Below, in pieces: positions 12,801 through 22,600 of a stretch of 64,000 nucleotides of DNA. A program made the translations under genes and the position numbers. Each line of letters opens with the position of its first letter. Positions within the stretch are counted from its first letter, which is position 1. The DNA is from Branchiostoma lanceolatum (taxonomy: Eukaryota; Chordata; Leptocardii; Amphioxiformes; Branchiostomatidae). The notes beneath the pieces were generated by a model. That model did not search any database. It worked only from the letters and a program-made list of their open reading frames with translations, and was not told the origin of the DNA. Where the stretch lies: assembly GCF_035083965.1 (NCBI RefSeq), contig NC_089739.1, forward strand, positions 9,722,001 through 9,786,000, written 5' to 3'.

Positions 12801-14153
12801 GGTGAGCAATTTCTTCTTTGTAGATCTATTGGTAATAATTCAATTTTGAGGGTGTAAATTTGACAATAAAAAGTATGGGAGAAGACTGAATCATGCTAAT
12901 TTTTACACATCGAAACGGTGTAAAACTGCATAATTTCTACTACTTTTCTCTAAACGTTAAATCACGGGCGGATTCAATCACTTCCAAAGTGCCAAAATTG
13001 TCAATCAGAAAACATCTTTTGGAAGCTAACACCTTCCACCATCTCACTGGCGAGTTTGTTTGGTCAGATGTAGTCTTTAAAGACCCACTATGTAGTTTTA
13101 GGCCAATACAGAAAGTAGATTTTCCTACTGTTTCTTTGCATAGCAAGTTTATCAACTCTATAGAATTGCTTACAGATATTCAGGAAGGGAGGTTACAACA
13201 TTACTGCACCATACAAACAACTTTAAAAAACTGTTATCCTCCATCCAAAACAACACACAGTGTGAAACTAACACATGGCCGCACATGGCTTCTCTACCTC
13301 TTATCAGGCTGATCGCCCAGTGGGGTGCCTGTTTACAGTTCACCAGTTTCTGTAAAAAAATCATCCTTACCAGTGTTATTGAAGTTTTGAAGGGAAAATA
13401 ACCACACTTTATTGATGCCCTTCAAAGTAGACACTCTAGAATAAATTAATAGTTGTATTTTACCCTCTTGGAAAAAGATATGAGTGTTTCCAAAGAGAAG
13501 AGCTTCATGGCATCTGGCAGTCTAAAGTGTGCCTAAGTGATTAGACCACCATGGGGGTCCTCCAGTGCACTGGGATGTTGTTGTTTATCTACTATTGAGG
13601 TGGTGTCCGGGAGTTTTTGTTTTGTTTTTGTAAAATTCACAAATACCAAAAATAGATTAAATAATGAAGAAAATATGCTGAAAAGGGGTTGTACATGTCA
13701 GTACCTGCCATTAACATTAAGATTTGTTCACAAGAATATTTTCAATTTTTGCGCCAAAATCCTACATAGTGGGCCTTTAACGCAAGTTAGAAAGGGATTC
13801 TTCGGGAAATGGCTGATACGAGTCAGAGTTTCAATGCGATTCACGTGGTTTGATTGGTTGGGGTGTATGTGAACCAGTCAGAATTGCCTTGAAGAAGGTG
13901 ACAGATGGTCACCGAAACGTCGGTGGAATAAATCTCTTGATTGTGTAAAAAGATTATTCTTATTCAGTGACTTACCAACCTGATGAAACTAATCACGGAT
14001 CAACTTCTAACCGTTTGTCCCCTACAGACCAGACTAAGACGACTAGCTGATGAGATGACTTACCTGCCGAAGGATGCCATGGTCCAGTACTCTAAACATG
14101 GATGCTTCCGGGTCAGGAATTTGGTCATCACGAGCATTACTGACTTAGACTGA
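3824..14153 (+). CDS. Torsin-like AAA+ protein with inserted Cys-rich modules (9 exons)
   Basis: Exons: 3824-4004, 4685-4956, 6999-7174, 9637-9761, 10310-10606, 11703-11771, 12281-12358, 12659-12801, 14028-14153 (stop TGA). They total 1467 nt, 488 aa, with phases closing throughout. Exon 1 gives a short N-tail and one membrane segment (PIGVVAAVLILSIFIYTVLY). Exons 2-4 carry the AAA+ body: Walker A GPSGVGKT, Walker B SIFIFDHVDRM, then EREDFSLEGFEEAI. Exons 8-9 carry the torsin C-terminal helices (QGLIDHVVPFLSLSVEHVEM) and HGCF. Torsins are ER/nuclear-envelope luminal ATPases activated by LAP1/LULL1. Against human TOR1A, the Walker B Glu is His, the sensor 1 Asn is Ser and the Lys after Gly-Cys is Phe, so ATP hydrolysis is doubtful. 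Exons 5-7 are foreign to torsins. Exon 7 has a competing acceptor at 12267; 12281 was chosen because it keeps phase. The start ATG has a good context (gaaacaATGG). Confidence 0.85.
4386..4612. repeat. TG-rich microsatellite in torsin intron 1
   Basis: Runs of TG broken by TA and CG steps, ending about 70 bases before the exon 2 acceptor at 4685. Open frames through it on both strands (Cys-Val and His-Thr repeats) are by-products of the dinucleotide repeat. Confidence 0.9.
5680..5905 (-). repeat. SINE-like element, tRNA-like head on minus strand
   Basis: The block from agggaaggggggttgttag to ttgcgctatagggaca contains a reversed B box (gatttgacccgggtctccc on plus). It shares its 3' body with 17125-17280 (agggaggggttgctag and CCTTCC.AAA..GGTGCA). 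Two copies with the same layout indicate one family. Confidence 0.6.
5978..6042. mobile_element. 65-bp hairpin MITE with 8-bp target duplication
   Basis: Two near-perfect arms of about 30 bp (TAGCCTGGGTGCCATCCTAG and its complement) face each other around a few bases. The flanks are GTATCAGG at 5970-5977 and again at 6043-6050. Eight-base duplications are typical of hAT-type transposition. Confidence 0.75.
6358..6569. mobile_element. MITE with 12-bp perfect terminal inverted repeats
   Basis: ACTGTAAATGCA at 6358-6369 is matched by its complement at 6558-6569. Inside are sub-terminal GC-rich inverted stretches (GTTCGCGGTGGTTTTA and TTAAAACCACCGC). No coding potential. Confidence 0.75.
6590..6796. 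mobile_element. MITE with GC-rich terminal inverted repeats
   Basis: GGCGACCTCGCTGCGACC at 6597-6614 pairs with GGTCGCAGCGAGGCCGC at 6761-6777. The core is AT-rich and the arms extend loosely on both sides. It follows directly after the preceding MITE. Confidence 0.65.
7645..9547. mobile_element. MITE-type element with about 35-bp TIRs, carrying a nested second element
   Basis: The left end TTAAGTCCATGTTGATTTCA (7645 onward, continuing TTATATGGATGACATCC) is matched in inverted orientation by the end at 9507-9547. The same ends bound a smaller element at 10647-11134, so this is one family. The 7923-9387 element sits inside. All lie in torsin introns 3 and 5. Confidence 0.65.
7923..9387 (+). 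mobile_element. 1.46-kb non-coding element, copy A (inverted copy at 30821-32318)
   Basis: Most of this segment is repeated in inverted orientation at 30821-32318 in the prolyl endopeptidase gene, with long stretches identical. Both ends carry GCGTTTCGGC / GCCGAAACGC as a short inverted terminal match. The inside includes an AT-rich array (8450-8580). An open frame of 92 codons on minus (9061-9339) is kept in both copies but resembles no family I know. A 40-bp direct repeat flanks this copy (7888-7927 and 9394-9434). Confidence 0.75.
10310..12358 (+). other. Exon cassette (torsin exons 5-7) encoding a Trp-rich module and EGF-like halves
   Basis: Exon 5 (297 nt) encodes a 99-residue module with the pattern HRPVYKHEEKEQYLYFNGTH, then WVL, LYV-type strands, PEEVRKQWKV and a closing Cys. 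It recalls GRPVY-type modules found in several marine invertebrate proteins (from memory). Exon 6 (69 nt) gives CAKRRECVCGYKNARLLGDC, an EGF-like C-x4-C-x-C-x8-C pattern. Exon 7 (78 nt) gives CAYTHYFCCKGFVQDGTEC, an EGF-like second half. All three begin and end in phase 1 and have lengths divisible by three, so any can be skipped without a frameshift. Exon 4 joined straight to exon 8 also reads through (GRQ-GHLPW) and would give a 340-aa torsin of normal length. Confidence 0.75.
10647..11134. mobile_element. MITE sharing TIRs with the 7645-9547 element
   Basis: The left end TAAGGCCATGTTGATTCGAT (10647 onward) pairs with the inverted end at 11100-11134. A second left-type end at 10741-10776 shows an internal tandem duplication of the terminus. 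It lies in torsin intron 5. Confidence 0.7.
13889..13935 (+). repeat. Dispersed repeat with hammerhead-like core, copy 2
   Basis: TTGAAGA (13889-13895, first base of box 1 changed), a perfect 6-bp stem GGTGAC / GTCACC, then GAAA at 13914-13917 and CGTC. It lies about 90 bases before the last torsin exon. Confidence 0.5.
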
Positions 14154-14718
14154 AAACAAGCCACACAACTAACAATCTTGGGACAAACTGGTCTCTCACA
14201 ATAATGTCCATCACTTTCCAATGTCACATGTATGTCTCCTGTGTTTCTACATGTACATATTTCCTGTACGTGCAATTAGCCTTCCGGCATGAACTTGCAA
14301 ATACACTTTGTTGCATTTGAATGTTCTAGACCAAAAACAATCGAGTCAAGGGATAGGTGAAGCATTTGTAAAGGGAGAAGGTATGTGCAACATACGAAGG
14401 TATGTGCTACACGTGGTATATAGTGGGAAAGGAATGAGGTATTGTTGCAATGTTATAAATGTCAATGTACATTGCATGTCATAAACTAAAGGACTGAAAT
14501 CTCTATCTGTTGTTATTTCCATCGTGCATATACTACATTTTAGCTTGTCAGTTATAATATCTGTATGTATTGATATAGTTTGTTAGATATATGTTTGTTT
14601 GACTTGCACTCCAGAAAGATTAGCTACTTACTTGTTTGTTACTTGTATGATAGCTAATGGAGCAAAATTAATACAGTATCCAAATTATCTTAGTTACTCC
14701 GAGTTGAGTAATGATACA

Positions 14719-15256
14719 CCCTTGCCAAACTGTTGACTAATGTAGCATTAATGCCGCACTACGCGCTCCTTAGCGGAGCACATTGGGCATTAATGCTGGA
14801 TTCCCTCTGCTCCCTTTGGAACAGAGCATTAATGCCAGCATACACCCCTGTCCATTAATCATCATTTATCACCCAGTCTTCTTGGACTGAAGGGGAAGTG
14901 GAAACCCTTTCCCCCTTTCCCCTGGCTGGTGCCAGTAGGGGTGGTCACACCAAATTAACCCTCTGCCCCCTAACTACAGTCCACCCTTGTTAAAAAACCC
15001 AGCTGTTGCAGGGTGCTAATGTATAGGTCAAGCATGACTAAAGGCCGTGGCAGAAAGCACTAATGCTGGCATGGAAAGATGCCAACTAATTGGTTCAAGC
15101 CTTGGTCCAAGGCATGGCTGCTAGGATATTGAGGGACTGGTATTTGGAAAGCCATAATTACCATGAAATTACCATGGCAGTGTGCACTAACCAAGCATTA
15201 GTGCTGCATAAGTATTTCTGGCATTAATGCTACATTAGACAACAGTTTGGCAAGGG
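14719..15256. mobile_element. 538-bp MITE with about 37-bp terminal inverted repeats
   Basis: CCCTTGCCAAACTGTTG at the left and CAACAGTTTGGCAAGGG at the right are perfect complements. The match continues inward as CTAATGTAGCATTAATGCC with one gap. The palindromic word GCATTAATGC recurs inside (for example at 14787 and 14825). Non-coding. Confidence 0.85.
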
Positions 15257-16321
15257 CACTGAAAACTCAAGATCTAAGGGTTGGGATAGTTAAAGAAGGG
15301 TCTAGAACTCTATATATTGATCTCAGTCTCATTAAACTGATGTGTAATGTATATCACGCAGACAACTCAACTCCTCTTCTTAATTGGATCTTATCTACCC
15401 ATCTAACCGACCAACCCTTACCTGATATGCCAACCACTACAGAATGAGATGTTCTCCAGAGACCCTTACTAGAAGAAACAGAGCTGTAGAGAGGCTATTT
15501 TTACATCCAATCAAGTACTGGCTTATCTATCTGTTGGTAATGACCTACCCGTACACAGGAGAGTATGCTTAATAGTGCATGCTTGACTAAATGAGTAGCT
15601 TGGGGACCACTGAAGCAATGAGGGTCTAAAGACTTGAACACTGTCTTATACTGTGAGTCAAGTACTGCTTTCTAGAGTAATGATACTACACATATAGAAT
15701 ATGAATTTAGAGAAGCACCAACCATGTGTAAAAAAATCCTACATTAAGGTACACACACAAAAATTAGGTCTTTCTGAACTACCATATTCTATGGCTATTT
15801 CAGGTGTGTAGAAATTAGTCGTTTTAATAGAAATCTGGTTAAATGGTGTTTGAACATAAAAGTAACCTGTATGCATGTATGTATATTGTAAAAACCAGGT
15901 ACATTGTGATATAATGTTGTATTTCTGTCAACAATCTACATGTACTTTAAGCAGTTACATGAAGATAAAAGATACCTAATAACGTAAAAAAAATTGTTGT
16001 CTTAAATCTTTCCTGAGTTACCATGTAGTTTGTTTAGAAACACACACAGACACAAACACACACAAGAAGCTTCATATTGGACCCAAAAATCATGTGTAAT
16101 ATTCATCGAACCGATGCAATGTTTGCAGTAAGAAGAAAAAACATACTGAGTTCCTTTAAGCACAGCAAGTGGAGTGGTCAATGAGTTTAGGCTGATGAAC
16201 AGCAATCTTAATGCACCAAAGGCACAAGCCTAGTATGTTACATCATTTTACAAGTTACTGTAGTCCGTACATTATGTCCTTTACGTGGAAAAGATCAGCC
16301 CTTTCGTTTTAACAGAAGGGT

Positions 16322-16465
16322 AATAGCTATCCTCTGTTGCAGACTCCCTTCTCGCTGTTTTCTTTTATATGTAAGCTACATCTTCCTTATTATGTCTTCT
16401 TGCATGATAAGGAAAACTGTAACTTAAAAGAAAACAGAGGGAGTTTGCAATGGAGGCTAATATAG
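16322..16465. mobile_element. Short foldback MITE near the prolyl endopeptidase 3' end
   Basis: The left arm CCTCTGTTGCAGACTCCCTT continues to GTTTTCTTTTA. It is matched in inverted orientation by TAAAAGAAAACAGAGGGAGT and TTGCAATGGAGG. The transcript of the neighbouring gene may include it. Confidence 0.65.
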
Positions 16466-16690
16466 CCAATGACATTCTCTTTTACATTCATATGGCATTT
16501 CACCGATGACATATTTGCTAATGACCAATAGAAGCTGTAGAAAGAGTTTACAAACTACTAGGAACAAGAGTAATGTTTGGCCTTTGGTGCATCCATAAGA
16601 ACAGTTTTACTGCATTTGGACAGTGACTGTTTGTTAAAACAGCCGTTAAAGATTAGCCGAGTGTTTCTTACACATTCCTTGAGATATGAG

Positions 16691-19600
16691 TCACTTATCC
16701 CGCCATTCTAACTTCACGTTTTCCGCGATAAAAGCGTAGATATCCGAAGTTTCCTCAATCTGCAAGCAGAAAAATACAAAATTTAAGAGGAAAAAAACAA
16801 CAGAAACACGCCAGTTTGTCAACTTCATTTGTATGGCAACATCAAAGATCTTCAGGGGATAAGGGAAATTCGTAGGCAAATGGCTCCCTATTTTCCTGTA
16901 ACTTTTCCTTGTGGTCATGAGTGAGAGGGAAAAGTCTAGATTGTGTTAAGCCAAGGAAGTACATACATATAGTAGCAGACAAGAAGCATTTTGTGGCCCA
17001 AAATAATGGCGAACACCATTAGGATCCAACGATCACAACTGTTTATGCAAATATAACATTCAGGCCCTTGTTCAGACCCTTGTAGTGCCTACTGACACAT
17101 ACATGTAGGACAGCAAGTTTCCTTACAGGGAGGGGTTGCTAGCCCGTCCCCTTTATCGTGCTTGAGGCACCTCCTCGACACGGGATCCCTTTTTACGTCC
17201 CTTCCAAAATATAGGTGCACCCCCAACCAAGATGTCCTACCAAGGATTGAACCAGGGTCTCCCAGTTATGCAAAAAACGTTTTTTCTAATTCGACCATGA
17301 TATCGCAAGCATAATACAAAGTTACCAAGCACATAATACATGTATATTGCACATTTTAGCAAAACACAAAGAGCATCATGTTTTTTTGTATTCTCTTAAG
17401 CTTCAGCATGCTAATGTAGGTCATGCAGCAGGGTGAAGGCTGAAAATGAGCAAAATTTGCTAAAAAAAGTATACATAATAAAAAAAAAAAACTACACAAA
17501 GCAGATTTTTGGTTTTGTCAACACAGAAACAGATGGAAGAATACTTACAACTTTTGCTGTTGGTTTCCCAAAGCCGTGTCCAGACTTGGTGTCAACGCGT
17601 ATGAACAATGGGTTGGTCTATAGGAAACATGAACACAATGTCAATTGCGTCTAGACAACCTTTGTATAAGAAACATGATCTGTTCATACATCTACACATG
17701 TACAAAGAAGCAAGAAGAAGTTGATTCTACTGGATTAGCTTAGCTTATCATTTTCGTCTGCCATGTATATCTAAACTATGTACTGTATATGTTTCACCAT
17801 ACTTGTACATGTTAGGTAGGTTAGACGACTTGTATCTAGCCCCTCAGGGCACGAATGTACAATAGAGGTCTTCGTTCATCAACAATACAGCCATCAGTTT
17901 TCAAAATGTAAGAACCACAACAGGACTGTACAAAGGATGATACACCATTAATTTTATGTCATACCTGGGCCTCAATAACATTTGATACGTGTGTTCCAGA
18001 CCGGTCCTTATCTTATGGTAGGATGCATGCCTCTGTCTGTATCACATGGGCTTCCATAAATAAGTTGCATACACTTGCGCTACGTGTGCAGCTCTCAAAA
18101 ATTTAAATAAGTATTGGAACGTTGGAACTCATGTTTTCTCTGAGGACACAAAATTTTTCCAACTTCTGGCGCTTTTCGCAATGAAACGTGTGTTTTTTTG
18201 GGGGGTGGATATGACATACAGAATACAACAACGACATCAAGTCCCTTTACTGTTACAAATTTCTCCTAACCTAAGGCTTGCACTTTTGAGAATACTGAAT
18301 AACATTATCAATCCGTTACCTGTTGCGGGTCACTACCCATAGTGTGCTGTAGTTGAGCAATGAACTTGAGGGAATGTAGAGGGACCACACGGTCGTCATG
18401 GTCACCCGTCAGCAGGAGGATAGCAGGGTACTGCACCACAGAGTCTGTCGGCTTCTTGATGTTGTGTAGAGGGGAGTACCTAATAGAGGGTAATTGCTTG
18501 ATGTCAACAAGTTGCATAATACATAAATAGTTTCATCAGGTTGATAAATCAAATGAACATAGCTTTCTAAGGTTCGCAACCTTCTTCTTCTCCGAAGATG
18601 TTTTGACAACCTGTCTGATGTCTTAATCAATGTAAAATTAATGTCCTATCACTAGTATCAGTACAAAGTAAACTGTTCCTATAAGTGCAGTGCAATGTAA
18701 AGGAAACTTGTCACAATAGGACAGGTTTACTTTGCACTGAAGATGACAGCCGACAGGTTGTCCAAACGTCTGTAGAGAAGAAAAATAAGGTTGCATACCT
18801 AAGAAAATTATGTTGAAAAGTTGCATGATTTCAGTTGTTACATATTTTCCTGGCAATGGACGGAATTGTTTCTATTTGAAAGAGACTGCTTACTTGATGA
18901 GGTAGTCAAAGCCCTCTTTGTCGTCTGAACAACCGAAGTCTGTTGTCCAGGCGTGGCCGATGGTGAACTTATGGAACTTCAGCATGTCCATAACACTACA
19001 AAAACACAAAATATTCAACAAAGTGTTTAAAGAAATACACAGTATAACATTGAAGCAGCCACGTAAATTGCACATTGAGAGAAGATAAAGTGGGTATTGC
19101 AATGGACTGTGGCAAAGTGCAGTAGGAAATTGTGCCAACTTTTCGAATTTGTGCCAATTTCCCCACATTCCCAATGCAACATTGGTATGAGATGCATTAG
19201 GTAAAACATGTGAGCTAATTGGTGAAAATGCTTACATTTTTTAGGTCTGATTCAACATTGGCAAGCAACTTCACTTGGGTTTTATCTCAAGGAAAGATGT
19301 TTTCTAATACAATGAATCGAAATTGCATATTCAATCATAATCAATCTTCTAAGTCCTGATCAAAGCATTTCACATCCCCTATTAAAACTGACTTTTTCTT
19401 TTTTTGAAATTTTGTTAACGCAGTACTGTCATAGTCTTTATAGACTGACCGACTATATATTAAAAGATTATCTTGAAAACAGAGCATGGACATGTATGCA
19501 TCCTATATTGTTTCCTGACGGCACTTGTGACACCCTAACCATTACACCACACGACCCTACTAAAAGATTATCTTTTAGTAAAACGGCAGGGCCATGCATC

Positions 19601-22600
19601 CCATATACAATGTAGTTTACTTACGGCACTTGTGACACGGCACAGCCGAACAGATCAGGCCTCTGGTTTACACAGGCCCCCACCAGCAGGCCTCCGTTGG
19701 AGCCTCCATTGATGGTGATCCTACAGAACAGATATCGGATTTTCAATCAAAAAAGTCAAAGTTCCTTCCCGCACCGATGGTGCATAGGGTGGCGCCCATC
19801 TCCGTTTCAGTAGCCCTTGGGCCACACGGCTTTGTGCAATCACTATAGCAGGGGGCTCGTCCACTGGTAGTGGTGTGTATTTAACTTGCATACTCTTTCC
19901 CAAATGCTGAGTGCTAAGCAGAGAAAGCAGTATGTTCCATCTTTAAAGTCTTTGGTATGACCCGGCTGGGGTTCGAACTCACGACCTACCGTATGCAAGG
20001 CGTACACTCTACCCACTAGGCCATTGCACCGTGTGTTTTTGTTCGATTTCAGTCAGGCATGTCCAAAAATGTACAGGACATTACACGGGATGTAGCGTAA
20101 TCAAGCTCTTCAGTGACAATGTGTCCCTTTACATCCAGCAACCATGTGTGATGTTGAACTTCAAACATGTTGAACAAGAAATTAAAAAAAAAAAAATTAG
20201 ACAATACAAAGAAAAAAATATTACAAAAGGGTATATCATTTGAGATAAAATTTGGTATCAATTTCTATTCTTCAAGCAGAGGTTCAAGTCGAGGAGAGTC
20301 TAGTAGTGTAGTGGCCAATCTTTTTTTGATATGCAGACAAAAAAAGATTGTGGCCACTACTAGTACTAGCCCCCCTAAACCAAAACTTCTGCTTAGAAAA
20401 TAATTTATTTGACTGAACTTGCAAATACACAATCATGCATTCCCAAAACCCGTCTTCCACACAGCTTTAAAATATTTTTTCTAAAGAAAACTATTGTGAC
20501 ATTTAGTGGTGTCGTATGGCTAGAACAATCGGCTGTCAAACAAGGGAACCCGAGTTCGAACCTGGCTTACCCCCAGACATGTCTGGATATAAGCCCGGAC
20601 GTTGTGCCCTTGGGAAAGGCACTTAACACAAATTTCCTTACTTCACTCAGGTGTAAATGCGTACTTAGCTTCGGTTAGGGACGTCCCTCGGATAGGACGT
20701 TAAATGGAGGTCCCGTGTTTGGGGAGAGCCACACCCCGCGCACGTAAAAGAACCCACCACATCTTTCGAAAAAGAGTAGGGGCATGCCCCGGTGTGCGAT
20801 GGTCCAAACCTTACAGTCTGGTCTGGGTTGACATCTTGAAAAGGTGATAGTCACCTGTTATGTCAATGCTTCCACAAATGTGGTAAATCTAGATAAATAA
20901 ACATACTTGTCAGCCGAAGTGTACTTGTTCTTGATGAGGTACTCTGCGGCACACTGGAAGTCATCAAACACGTTCTGCTTCTTCCCCTTAGTACCAGCCT
21001 TGTGCCAGATCTCTCCATATTCACTACAGGGATGCAGGACAATAAAATCATCTCATGACATATAGAAAGCTTGATACACTACAGTGATCATTGGTCATTG
21101 TTTGTGGCCAAGGAGATTGTACAGCAAAAATCAGAGACGTTTAGGAACATGTTCACGGAAAATGTTCCTTTATAGCTTACTTTGTAGAAAGCAAATGCAC
21201 AATACAGAAGTTACTCAAGCAACTGGATAGATTTTGGTGATGGTCAGACGTTTCAGATAGCTGTCTTTTATCAGTGACTGAGGATGAAATCAGTTCCTCT
21301 GTAACTGATGAAAGATAGTGGATGCTATATGAAATTTTTTGCAAAAATCTATCAAGTTTTGATGCTCTAATATAGTATCCTAGATGTCAACCTTAATCAA
21401 AGTAATAGACTAAATGCTCTCGCAAGCTTCCTTTTTGAAGAAGACAGTAAAACCTCCCTACCATCCGCCCCTAATGTTTGGTACTGCCAGGAAACCACCC
21501 AGCATAAAGACAATCCTTGAAACAAATTCTATCCATGTTGTTTGAGTAACATTTGTTTTCCATGCCTCATTACCTAGATGTCTAACCTGTATCAAATGAA
21601 TGTAACAGACTAAATGCTGCTGCAAGCTTCCTTTTTTAACCTTCTTTCTGCTGCCTAACTCTGTACCCAATAGAGAATGGGGTGCCAAATGCCTACTTCA
21701 GTGTGCTTAAGGTTAAGAAGACAGTTAAACATTCCTACCCTCCGCCCCTGATGTTTGGTACAGCCAGGATGCCGCCCAGGTGCAGCATGAAGACAATTCT
21801 GGAGACACTGAAGGATGGGGTTATGGAGATGTTGAACCCGCCATACCCATACAGGAGGACAGGGTGGCTGCCATCCATGGGGATATCCTGGAACATAAAC
21901 AAAATATTCATTACACGAATCATTCAATATGTTACAAAAAATGTTGTTTTTTTCAGTTACCCAAATATCCCTTGCCAAATCCTGACGCCTTATTTACCCG
22001 CCATACCCATAAAGCAGAACAGGGTGGGCTGATTTATAACTGTCATGGAAATATCTTGAAACGCAAACAAAACATTCATTCCAAAATAACAATGTTCTTT
22101 ATTCACAATCACACATTTATAATGTCGTGTGGCGCAACAGCAGAGCGTTCGACTCATAACCAAGAGGTCCCGAGTTCGAATCCTGTCATTTCACCGATCT
22201 TGTGCCCTTGCGAAAGGCACTTTACACGACTTTCCTCACTCCACCCAGGTGTAAATGGGTACCTGACTTTGGTTGGGGAAGGTCATATTGAGGTCACCTG
22301 GTGGCGCCGAATGGCAGCCGCCCAGACCCTAGCGACAGTTCCACACAAAAATGCAATTGTGGATAGGCTATTATGTATGTTGTGTATTAGTATTGTGTGA
22401 AACCTGTAATACCCTGCATCAATTCAGCGCTAGCAAGGGTGCCATTGCAGGTAATTTCTGACCAATAAAAACCATATAAAAAAAATAAGAGCCCATGTTG
22501 ACATCTCGGGGCAATAATGGGAAAAACAAAAAACACGACCTCAATCCTAGGTTAAAAAGACTGGTACTTGAAGGCATAACTATTTTTTGTTCTTTTCTGA

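Larger units (their letters stand above)
14154..16690. other. Intergenic stretch between torsin and prolyl endopeptidase genes (tail to tail)
   Basis: No gene seen. It holds the torsin 3' UTR and, from the other side, the prolyl endopeptidase 3' UTR. I could not identify a confident polyadenylation signal for either. Two MITEs (14719-15256 and 16322-16465) occupy part of it. Confidence 0.5.
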
